5,610 nucleotides of DNA from an uncultured Bacteroidales bacterium (GCA_946415795.1 CAMKTW010000116.1:1-5610); one strand, 5' to 3'; positions 1-5,390 are shown, numbered from the stretch's first letter. The notes: generated from the sequence alone by a model not told the origin. Program-made: numbers and translations.

Positions 1-94
1 TGCAGCAGGCATCGCCACTATGTGGATGGCTGTATTTGCCGACGTCGGAGTTACGGTTCTGGCCATACTCAACGCAATGCGGGCGTTGCGGTAG
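1..94 (+). CDS. Heavy-metal P-type ATPase, C-terminal end only (partial)
   Basis: The reading frame is open from base 2 and stops at the TAG at 92-94, giving 30 residues; the 5' part lies outside the window. The visible tail contains MWMAVFADVGVTVLAILNAM followed by RALR, which matches the last transmembrane helix and short cytoplasmic end typical of P1B-type (CadA/ZntA/CopA-like) metal ATPases, where an FADVG(V/A)(T/A)(V/L)xxxLNAxR ending is common. These pumps use ATP to move soft metal ions (Zn, Cd, Co, Cu) out of the cytoplasm. The metal-binding CPx motif and the phosphorylated DKTGT motif are not in the window, so the substrate cannot be named. It lies 40 bp upstream of feoB on the same strand, consistent with a metal-transport neighbourhood, but a promoter between the two suggests feoB can be transcribed separately. 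Confidence 0.8.
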   Translation, partial: AAGIATMWMAVFADVGVTVLAILNAMRALR

Positions 95-104
95 ATTATT
101 TTAC

Positions 105-112
105 TAATTTTG
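105..112 (+). promoter_or_regulatory. Bacteroidetes-type -7 promoter box upstream of feoB
   Basis: TAATTTTG matches all fixed positions of the Bacteroidetes -7 consensus TAnnTTTG and lies 22 bp before the feoB start codon, which would give a leader of roughly 15 nt. The -33 element is not clear: the only TTG nearby (86-88, inside the end of the ATPase gene) is about 3 bp too close. An A-rich stretch with AAAGGA at 128-133 almost touches the ATG and is too close to act as a classical Shine-Dalgarno site. I see no convincing Fur or DtxR operator. Confidence 0.5.
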
Positions 113-134
113 CAAACTTTTCGTATTAAAGGAT

Positions 135-2501
135 ATGGAAGAAGAAAAAACCCTGACGCTGGCGGACATCCCCGAGAAAGGGTCGTGCGTGATAGCAAAG
201 ATTCACGGACACGGTGGGTTCCGGAACCGGATAATGGAGCTTGGCTTTGTAAAGGGGCAGACTGTGAAAGTCCTTAAGAAAGCCCCCCTTAAGGACCCCA
301 TAGAGTATGAAGTGCTGGGGAGCCACATTTCTTTACGCCACAGCGAGGCGGAGAACATAGAGGTTGTATCTCTTGACGAGAGCAGCCACCCCGATTTCAA
401 TTTCAACGGCACGATTGAAGAGCACGTAGCCTCAGAGGTGGAGCAGATTACCCGACACATCAGGGTGGCCCTGGTCGGCAATCCCAATTGTGGCAAGACA
501 TCGTTTTTCAATTATGCCACCGGATTGCACGAGAAGGTGGGGAACTACAGCGGTGTTACCGTAGAATCAAAGGTCGGGACCTTTTTCCACGACGGTTATA
601 CGATAGACCTGGTGGACCTGCCGGGCACATATTCCCTCACAGAGTACTCACCGGAGGAGATATATGTGCGCAATTACATAGTGGAGCAGAAGCCGGACGT
701 GGTGCTCAACATTGTCGATGCCGGCAACCTGGAGAGGAATATGTTCCTTACCACCCAGTTGATTGACATGAACCCGCGCATAGTGATGGCGCTGAATATG
801 TATGACGAACTGCTCGCAAGTGGCGACAAGCTGGATTACGCCAGCCTGGCCAGGATGCTCGGCTTCCCCATCGTACCGGTTGTAGCCCGTACGGGACAGG
901 GGATTGACGATGTGCTGGCCAGGATTGTCGAGGTCTATCGCGACACTGCCGGCAGCAAACATATCCATATCAACTACGGCGACGATGTGGAGCGTGCCAT
1001 CAGGCAGGTAAAAAAACTGGTTGAAGAGAATGTCCAGGTGCGTGACAACTATCACGGCCGCTATGTGGCGTTGAAATTGATAGAGAATGATAGCGTTACT
1101 CACGGTGTGATGAGCAAATATCCAAATTATAAGGAAATAAAACAAGCTTGTGATACGCACCGTGAAGAGCTTCAGAGAGAGTATCGCGACGACATTTCCA
1201 GCATAATTTCCGGCCTTAAATACGGCTTTATCAAAGGTGCGCTGAGTGAAACTCTCACTCCCGCAGAGAGGGACAACAAGAAGCGGAAGTACTCTTTAGA
1301 CGCAATCCTTACTCACCAGTGGCTGGGAATTCCGGTACTGATACTTCTGCTTTGGCTGATGTTCAAGGCTACGTTCTCCCTTGGGGCCTATCCGCAGCAT
1401 TGGCTGGAGGCCGGAATTGCGGCGCTTGGCAGCTGGGTAGGCAGCATAATGCCGGACGGGATGCTTCGCGACCTGGTAGTGGACGGAATAATCGCCGGGG
1501 TCGGCGGGGTGCTGGTGTTCCTGCCGAACATCTTGATATTGTTCCTGTTCATATCGTTTTTTGAAGACAGCGGATATATGGCCAGAGTGGCGTTTATAGT
1601 GGACAAGCTGATGCACAGGATAGGTCTGCACGGAAAGTCGTTCATTCCGTATATCATAGGCTTCGGATGCAGTGTCCCCGCAATAATGGCAACCCGCACT
1701 CTGGAGAGCAGAAAAGACAGGATACTCACCATCATCACCATACCGTTCATGTCCTGCTCCGCAAGGCTGCCGGTATTCCTGCTGTTCGTTTCCGCTTTTT
1801 TCAGGAAGAACCAGGCTCTGGTGCTTATAAGTCTGTATCTGACAGGAGTTTTAGTGGCAGTACTGACATCTTTGCTTATGAATAAACTGGTGTTCAGGAA
1901 CGTCTCCGACCAGTTTGTTATGGAGCTGCCTCCTTACCGTTTTCCCACCGCACGCAACACCTTGCGCCATATGTGGGACAAGAGTGCGCAATATCTGAAG
2001 AAGATGGGTACGGTGATCCTGGCCGCCTCCGTGATTATCTGGGCGCTGGGTTATTTCCCAAAGGCTAAGGAGGGACAGAGCGAGGCGGAGCACACTGCAA
2101 GTTCATATATAGGCCAGATAGGCAAGGCCATCCAGCCCGTGTTTGCGCCGCTGGGCTTTGACTGGAGGATGAGCGTGAGCCTGCTCACAGGGTTTGCCGC
2201 CAAAGAGGTGGTGGTTTCTTCCCTGGGCGTGCTCTATTCAGCTGATGGGGCAGAACTCGAAGAGGCTTCGGTGGGCGGAGCGCTGCAGCAGGCTGTGGAT
2301 GCACAAGGCAACAGGGTATTCACCCTGCCTGTGGTGTGGTCGTTCCTGATATTCGTGCTGCTCTACTTCCCCTGCGTCGCGGCAGTGAGTGCAGTTGCAA
2401 AGGAGGCCGGTCGCAAATGGGCCTGGTTCGTGATATTCTACACCCTTGCCGTCGCCTGGCTCGCCGCATTCGGGGTGTATCATCTTGTACTTGCGGTTTA
2501 G
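135..2501 (+). CDS. feoB: FeoA-FeoB fusion, ferrous iron transport protein B
   Basis: This inner-membrane protein imports Fe(II) and has a G-protein-like cytoplasmic domain. Residues 5-78 form a FeoA-type SH3-like domain (MELGFVKGQTVKVL at 34-47), joined by a linker of about 30 residues to a FeoB GTPase domain. G motifs are visible: G1 GNPNCGKT (115-122), G2 Thr142 in NYSGVTVE, G3 DLPG (161-164) and G4 NMYD (221-224); the G5 region reads ARTGQG (251-256) without the usual Ser-Ala. A helical section (about 260-390) precedes the membrane part (about 395-786). That part carries the two gate motifs and three conserved cysteines: Cys512 in GFGCSVPA, Cys541 in MSCSARLP and Cys747 in YFPCVAA. At 788 residues it is full length for a FeoAB fusion, the common form in Bacteroidetes. 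Its stop is one base from the next start, so the two genes are probably translationally coupled. Identification is secure. Confidence 0.97.
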   Translation: MEEEKTLTLADIPEKGSCVIAKIHGHGGFRNRIMELGFVKGQTVKVLKKAPLKDPIEYEVLGSHISLRHSEAENIEVVSLDESSHPDFNFNGTIEEHVASEVEQITRHIRVALVGNPNCGKTSFFNYATGLHEKVGNYSGVTVESKVGTFFHDGYTIDLVDLPGTYSLTEYSPEEIYVRNYIVEQKPDVVLNIVDAGNLERNMFLTTQLIDMNPRIVMALNMYDELLASGDKLDYASLARMLGFPIVPVVARTGQGIDDVLARIVEVYRDTAGSKHIHINYGDDVERAIRQVKKLVEENVQVRDNYHGRYVALKLIENDSVTHGVMSKYPNYKEIKQACDTHREELQREYRDDISSIISGLKYGFIKGALSETLTPAERDNKKRKYSLDAILTHQWLGIPVLILLLWLMFKATFSLGAYPQHWLEAGIAALGSWVGSIMPDGMLRDLVVDGIIAGVGGVLVFLPNILILFLFISFFEDSGYMARVAFIVDKLMHRIGLHGKSFIPYIIGFGCSVPAIMATRTLESRKDRILTIITIPFMSCSARLPVFLLFVSAFFRKNQALVLISLYLTGVLVAVLTSLLMNKLVFRNVSDQFVMELPPYRFPTARNTLRHMWDKSAQYLKKMGTVILAASVIIWALGYFPKAKEGQSEAEHTASSYIGQIGKAIQPVFAPLGFDWRMSVSLLTGFAAKEVVVSSLGVLYSADGAELEEASVGGALQQAVDAQGNRVFTLPVVWSFLIFVLLYFPCVAAVSAVAKEAGRKWAWFVIFYTLAVAWLAAFGVYHLVLAV

Positions 2502-2502
2502 T

Positions 2503-2649
2503 ATGTTACAGAGCATTATCGCATACGTCATAATTGCCGCCGCCGTCGGGTTTGCGGTATATCGCTTATTCTTCAAGAAGAAGCCGACATGCTCCACATG
2601 CTCCAAATCCGGTTCAGGATGCGAAGGCTGTCCATTTTATAAGGGATAA
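2503..2649 (+). CDS. FeoB-associated Cys-rich membrane mini-protein
   Basis: This 48-residue protein starts at the ATG one base after the feoB stop (TAGTATG), an arrangement that suggests translational coupling. A longer in-frame reading from 2446 would overlap feoB and place a charged stretch before the helix, so I prefer 2503. Residues 4-24 form a single hydrophobic helix, followed by a KKK positive patch (25-27) that should stay in the cytoplasm. The tail holds four cysteines as two CxxC pairs (Cys30/33 and Cys40/43) separated by a Ser/Gly-rich spacer. This is the pattern of the FeoB-associated Cys-rich membrane protein family, which occupies the place of FeoC in many Bacteroidetes and Firmicutes feo operons. 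A role in holding or passing Fe(II), or in sensing iron or redox state at FeoB, is plausible but unproven. Family assignment is good; function is inferred from position and cysteines. Confidence 0.88.
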   Translation: MLQSIIAYVIIAAAVGFAVYRLFFKKKPTCSTCSKSGSGCEGCPFYKG

Positions 2650-2650
2650 A

Positions 2651-2782
2651 CTTCAAGTATTTTCGTCGAAGTGTCAATAACGTCCCAAAAGTACGGACGT
2701 TATTGTCAAAATGGGCTCTAAATGCGCATAACGTCCCAGTTCCCGGGACGTTATTGACACTTCGAGGTAAGAATGCTTGAAG
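2651..2782. repeat. 132-bp nested palindromic element with four core copies
   Basis: This intergenic element begins 2 bp after the mini-protein stop. Its arms 2666-2686 and 2745-2765 are perfect 21-bp inverted repeats. Further out, 2651-2661 and 2772-2782 are inverted repeats matching at 10 of 11 positions. The core ATAACGTCC occurs four times in alternating orientation: 2677-2685 (+), 2695-2703 (-), 2728-2736 (+) and 2746-2754 (-). It can fold in two exclusive ways. In one, two hairpins (2675-2685 with 2695-2705; 2728-2737 with 2745-2754) sit on a 9-bp base stem (2666-2674 with 2757-2765). In the other, one long rod forms from the 21-bp arms, capped by 2695-2703 paired with 2728-2736. No T-tract follows either hairpin, so it is not a standard intrinsic terminator, and I see no target-site duplication. 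It may be a REP/MITE-like repeat or a processing or termination structure for the feo transcript. Confidence 0.8.
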
Positions 2783-2818
2783 TGTTGGATTTCTCCGATT
2801 ACAGGCGTGGTATCAACA

Positions 2819-2870
2819 GCTTTGTGTATCAGCGTATTATGTATTGTTGCTTGCGTAAAAATACACAAGC
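2819..2870. repeat. Inverted repeat upstream of the structured RNA region
   Basis: TTGTGTAT (2822-2829) is matched perfectly by ATACACAA (2861-2868). Allowing one bulged T, the arms extend to 2819-2829 and 2861-2870 (GCTT-TGTGTAT against ATACACAAGC), with a 31-nt AT-rich loop. The right arm lies between the possible -33 and -7 boxes of the following promoter, so it could be an operator or a cruciform, but no regulator family is recognisable. No T-tract follows, so a terminator is unlikely. Confidence 0.4.
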
Positions 2871-2880
2871 GATATGTTGT
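2851..2880 (+). promoter_or_regulatory. Possible promoter for the structured RNA and 3190 gene
   Basis: TTG at 2851-2853 and TATGTTGT at 2873-2880 are separated by 19 bp and resemble the Bacteroidetes -33 (TTTG) and -7 (TAnnTTTG) elements, with mismatches in the last two bases of the -7 box. The predicted transcript would begin at about 2885-2890, just where the foldable region starts, which is the main reason to propose it. The match is weak on its own. Confidence 0.3.
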
Positions 2881-2885
2881 AAAAT

Positions 2886-3140
2886 GCTGATAATTAGGGC
2901 AGAATCTGCCACGTGAGAACTGGATGAGAGGTCGGAAGTCCTCTGTCCGTCGCGCAGTCGGAGGTCGGCACTTACCTCAAAGAAACCGTGGGCGCCCGTG
3001 CCCTCGTAAAACGGGAGGGGCCCGCAAGATGCTAGTTATCGCGCAGCGATGACGTAGCAGATTGTGGGAGGGATGAAGTGAGCGTAGCGAACGGAAGTTT
3101 CTGGAGATAAGTGCCGCCGTAGCTAAGCGACGCTGACTTT
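2886..3140 (+). ncRNA. Candidate structured RNA, family not recognised
   Basis: This stretch has no plausible reading frame but folds strongly. Long-range helices enclose its centre: CGTCGC (2948-2953) with GCGACG (3127-3132), extended by GTC 2945-2947 with GAC 3135-3137, and CGGCACTTA (2966-2974) with TAAGTGCCG (3108-3116). Inside are GTGGGC (2988-2993) with GCCCGC (3020-3025); a possible H-type pseudoknot, CCCGT 2995-2999 with ACGGG 3011-3015 and CCCT 3001-3004 with AGGG 3016-3019; and a 12-bp hairpin (3031-3042 with 3046-3058) with one bulged G and a GCA loop. Small 5' hairpins occur at 2898-2910 and 2927-2944. Two helices contain G.U pairs (2989/3024 and 3037/3051) that would be A.C mismatches on the other strand, which favours + transcription. 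It does not match what I know of RNase P RNA, tmRNA, SRP RNA or cobalamin riboswitches. It ends about 50 nt before the 3190 start codon, so it may be a leader of that gene or an independent RNA. The ends are approximate. Confidence 0.6.
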
Positions 3141-3164
3141 GTGGGTTGCATTATTATCGTTATC

Positions 3165-3189
3165 TTAGCTGGTGTGATTATTAGCTGGT
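3165..3189 (+). repeat. Short direct repeat abutting the 3190 start codon
   Basis: TTAGCTGGT occurs at 3165-3173 and again at 3181-3189, the second copy ending directly at the ATG of the next gene. The 16-bp period and the lack of a Shine-Dalgarno sequence are the only notable points. It could be a small duplication, a binding site for a regulator, or chance. Confidence 0.35.
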
Positions 3190-3888
3190 ATGAATAAGAA
3201 TGCAATCATACTGCGGGAATATGCGCAGAAGTATAACGATCCCGTCTTTTTTAAGGAGGACCCGATAGCCTTTCCGACACGGTTCGCAGAGCTGTACCGA
3301 CGCGGTGAATGTGTGTTGCAGGACGTGGAGATAGCTGCGGTTATAGCGGCTCACCTGGCCTGGGGAAGACGCGCTATGATTGTGCGGGACTGCGGCCGCG
3401 CTCTTGACGAAATGGGTTGGAAACCATACGATTATGTGATGCGTGGTAAATATCGCTGCGAGGCCTGCTCTCTCCACCGCACTGTGATGTGGAGTGAGTT
3501 TGCCGACATCTGTGCGGCCCTTAAATGTTATTACGAGGCTTATGAAACCCTTGAGAGCCTCTCAGTGGACGATTTCCGCACCCGGATATACTGCCGCAAG
3601 AGCGACCCCCACGCGGCCAACAAAAAAATCAATATGCTGCGCCGGTGGATGGTGCGCTGTGACGGCAAGGTGGACCTTGGCCTCTGGCGTGATTCTTCGC
3701 CCGCCGACCTGATTATTCCTCTGGATGTCCACGTCCATACAGTAGCCCGCGAGATGGGGCTCACCGCCCGCAACAGTGCCGATATCAAAACCGCACTTGA
3801 GATAACTGCAGAACTCTCAGAGGTTTTCCCTGGCGACCCCTGCCTCGGCGACTTTGCCCTGTTTGGATATGGTGTCACCCGCAAGTAA
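3190..3888 (+). CDS. TIGR02757/DUF2400 family protein
   Basis: A 232-residue soluble protein with no signal peptide or membrane segment, close to the usual size of this family. Recognisable blocks are an N-terminal DPIAFPTRF (24-32), HLAWGRRAMIV (55-65), HRT (96-98), then KKINMLRRWMVR (145-156), VDLGLW (161-166), IIPLDVHVHTVAREMGL (175-191) and a closing GDFALFGYGV (220-229). The biochemical function of the family is not established as far as I know. The order of a basic helix, then LDVHV, then an arginine-bearing helix is reminiscent of the catalytic-Asp region of HhH-GPD DNA glycosylases (VDTHVxR in endonuclease III), so a DNA-repair role with Asp179 as a key residue is a reasonable but weak guess. 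I see no clear helix-hairpin-helix. The start at 3190 fits family length, and no better upstream start is visible. It follows the structured region and ends in a probable terminator, so it is likely its own transcription unit. Confidence 0.85.
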   Translation: MNKNAIILREYAQKYNDPVFFKEDPIAFPTRFAELYRRGECVLQDVEIAAVIAAHLAWGRRAMIVRDCGRALDEMGWKPYDYVMRGKYRCEACSLHRTVMWSEFADICAALKCYYEAYETLESLSVDDFRTRIYCRKSDPHAANKKINMLRRWMVRCDGKVDLGLWRDSSPADLIIPLDVHVHTVAREMGLTARNSADIKTALEITAELSEVFPGDPCLGDFALFGYGVTRK

Positions 3889-3906
3889 CGTGGTGGCATT
3901 TTTTTT
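3873..3906 (+). terminator. Probable intrinsic terminator overlapping the stop codon
   Basis: TGTCACC (3873-3879) can pair with GGTGGCA (3892-3898), a 7-bp stem with one G.U pair and a 12-nt loop, followed directly by eight T residues (3899-3906). The TAA stop of the upstream gene (3886-3888) lies inside the loop, so the stem begins within coding sequence. The stem is short, so efficiency may be modest. Confidence 0.5.
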
Positions 3907-3908
3907 AG

Positions 3909-3916
3909 TATATTTG
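3909..3916 (+). promoter_or_regulatory. Bacteroidetes-type -7 box upstream of the zeta-like gene
   Basis: TATATTTG fits TAnnTTTG exactly and lies 18 bp before the ATG at 3935, predicting a very short leader of roughly 10-13 nt. No good TTTG is seen about 20 bp upstream; the expected place falls in the terminator stem and loop. Its position right after the T-tract separates the following gene pair from the 3190 gene. Confidence 0.5.
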
Positions 3917-3934
3917 ACATGATAAAGACACAGC

Positions 3935-4507
3935 ATGCCCAAACTGTATATCATATCGGGTTGTAACGGCGCCGGCAAAACCACGGCGTCTTATACTATC
4001 CTGCCCGAGATGTTCGGCCTCAGGGAGTGCGTCAATTCCGACGAGATTGCAGAGCGCCTTTCCCCCAACAAGCCTGAGGCTGCCGCCATCCGCGCCAGCC
4101 GGATTATGCTGGAGCGTATGAATGAGCTGCTTGACAAGCGTGCCGACTTCGGGGTGGAGACCACCCTGGCCACCAGGAGTCTGATGAGGGTGATAGAGGA
4201 TGCCAAAAACCTGGGTTATGTTGTGATACTGATCTATTTCTGGCTTAACTCTCCCGATCTCGCCGTGGAACGAGTGGCCCGGAGGGTCGCCTCAGGCGGT
4301 CACAACGTTTCTGAACCAACTGTCCGCCGCCGTTATGTGCAAGGTATTATTAACCTTATCCACATGTATATTCCGATAGTGGACAAATGGATGATATTTG
4401 ACAACTCCACCATCCCTGCATCTATGATTGCAGAGGGGGGCAGGGACTCCCTTACCAAGATACAAAACAGAACAGTATATAACATTCTTGCAGAGATGCA
4501 TAATTAA
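3935..4507 (+). CDS. Zeta-toxin-like P-loop kinase (COG4185-type)
   Basis: A 190-residue cytoplasmic nucleotide-binding protein. A Walker A motif GCNGAGKTT lies at residues 9-17 right after the first strand. It is followed by VNSDEIA (33-39), an ETTLA motif (75-79), a strand YVVILIYFWL (95-104) and an arginine-rich lid region with RVARRVASGGHNV (113-125) and RRR (131-133). This order is that of zeta-toxin-like kinases of the COG4185 type. Classical zeta toxins phosphorylate UDP-N-acetylglucosamine and so block cell-wall synthesis, but many chromosomal COG4185 members are not shown to be toxins. No epsilon-type antitoxin gene lies next to it, so a simple toxin-antitoxin call is not supported. 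The gene has its own -7 box and is followed 10 bp later by a peptidoglycan hydrolase gene on the same strand, probably co-transcribed. Substrate is unknown. Confidence 0.82.
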   Translation: MPKLYIISGCNGAGKTTASYTILPEMFGLRECVNSDEIAERLSPNKPEAAAIRASRIMLERMNELLDKRADFGVETTLATRSLMRVIEDAKNLGYVVILIYFWLNSPDLAVERVARRVASGGHNVSEPTVRRRYVQGIINLIHMYIPIVDKWMIFDNSTIPASMIAEGGRDSLTKIQNRTVYNILAEMHN

Positions 4508-4517
4508 ACAGACAGTT

Positions 4518-5384
4518 TTGAAAAAGATAATTCTGATTCTCATTTGCGCGATTGCATCTGCAGCCGTAAAGGCCCAGGACATTCCACTTCACCCCAAGGC
4601 CCCTTCAGTCCCCGATTATGTGGATTTTGCAGGCGAGCGCATCACATTTGACCGGGACGACCTCTATGAGAGGATGGACCGTGAACTCATGGCCTTCACA
4701 TACATGCACTCCACATCCAGCCTGATGCTCAAGCGGAGCCTTCGCTACTTCTCCCAGATTGTGCCGATACTTAAGGAGAAGGGGATTCCTGAGGATCTGA
4801 AGTACCTTATGGTGATTGAGAGCAACCTCGACCCAAAAGCTGTTTCTGTGACCGGAGCTGCTGGACTGTGGCAGTTCACGAAGGCCACGGCAAAGCAATA
4901 CGGGCTTGAGGTAAACGATGAGGTGGATGAACGCTACAATATTGAGAAAGAGACCATAGCTGCCTGCAAATATTTGAAAGAAGCATATATCCGTTATGGG
5001 GATTGGATGACAGTTGCGGCCAGCTATAATGCGGGGCAGGGGGGAATCTCCAAAAGGCTTCAGGAACAGAAAGAGAAGAGTGCCATGAATCTCTACCTTC
5101 CGGAAGAAACATCTCGCTATATGTTCCGCATACTCACCGCCAAGCTCTTTATGGAGCATCCGGAGCGGTTCGGGTATGCGATTGATCCCTCTGAACTCTA
5201 TCCATACCGCCGTCCGGCAAAGACTGTCACCGTAACCGGTCCTATCCCTTCACTGGTGGATTTTGCAAAGAAAAATGGCGTGAGCTATGCGGAGCTCAAA
5301 CGGGCAAACCTGTGGTTGCGCTCTGATAAACTTACCAATCAGTCCGGTAAGGCATACCAGATAATTATCCCGGAAAGCAGATAA
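4518..5384 (+). CDS. Secreted lytic transglycosylase (SLT/MltD-like, GH23)
   Basis: The enzyme cleaves the MurNAc-GlcNAc bond of peptidoglycan in the periplasm, forming 1,6-anhydro ends. I choose the TTG at 4518 because it gives a classical Sec signal peptide: two lysines, a hydrophobic run IILILICAIASAA and a VKA cleavage site after residue 19. The frame stays open to an ATG at 4428, but that would add 30 residues before the signal and overlap the kinase gene by 80 bp. The mature protein has the SLT fold with catalytic Glu101 in MVIESNLDPKAVS, GAAGLWQF (113-120) and AASYNAGQGGI (167-177). The C-terminal part (about 235-286, VTVTGPIPSLVDFA then YAELKRANLWL and IIIP) resembles the divergent LysM-like tail of Bacteroidetes enzymes of this type. 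At 288 residues it is complete. It starts 10 bp after the kinase stop, so translation may depend on coupling. No terminator is seen in the 6 bp before the converging gene. Confidence 0.9.
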   Translation: MKKIILILICAIASAAVKAQDIPLHPKAPSVPDYVDFAGERITFDRDDLYERMDRELMAFTYMHSTSSLMLKRSLRYFSQIVPILKEKGIPEDLKYLMVIESNLDPKAVSVTGAAGLWQFTKATAKQYGLEVNDEVDERYNIEKETIAACKYLKEAYIRYGDWMTVAASYNAGQGGISKRLQEQKEKSAMNLYLPEETSRYMFRILTAKLFMEHPERFGYAIDPSELYPYRRPAKTVTVTGPIPSLVDFAKKNGVSYAELKRANLWLRSDKLTNQSGKAYQIIIPESR

Positions 5385-5390
5385 CCCTGT

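Noticed and set aside
648..1160. 170-residue minus-strand reading frame inside feoB
   Set aside because: It is antisense to the GTPase region of a secure gene, has low-complexity composition and no known motif; it is a shadow of feoB codon use.
2675..2705. Intrinsic terminator for the feo operon
   Set aside because: The hairpin is strong but is followed by TCAAAATGGG with no T-tract, and it is part of a larger repeated palindrome; a termination role by another mechanism is not excluded.
2651..2782. CRISPR array
   Set aside because: The repeats alternate in orientation, are only 9-11 bp and lack regular unique spacers; no cas genes are nearby.
2674..2868. 64-residue minus-strand reading frame
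   Set aside because: It runs through the palindromic element and the inverted repeat, has no recognisable domain, and its sequence is explained by DNA structure rather than coding.
2976..3030. Twister-like ribozyme: GTAAAACGGGAGGGG and CCCGCAAG resemble twister pieces
   Set aside because: The order is wrong and the segment between the P2-like strands is only about 11 nt, leaving no room for the P4 hairpin and its loop; the UAA cleavage-site context is missing from its expected place.
2886..3140. RNase P RNA, tmRNA, SRP RNA or cobalamin riboswitch
   Set aside because: None of the hallmark sequences are present: no GAGGAAAGUCC, no tag-peptide frame or T-arm with a CCA end, no GGAAGGAAGCAGCC-like SRP loop, and no B12-box pattern.
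3935..4507. Complete zeta/epsilon toxin-antitoxin module
   Set aside because: No small antitoxin gene lies immediately upstream or downstream; upstream is a terminator and downstream is a lytic transglycosylase.
4428..4517. Upstream ATG start for the lytic transglycosylase
   Set aside because: It overlaps the kinase gene by 80 bp and adds 30 polar residues before the signal peptide.
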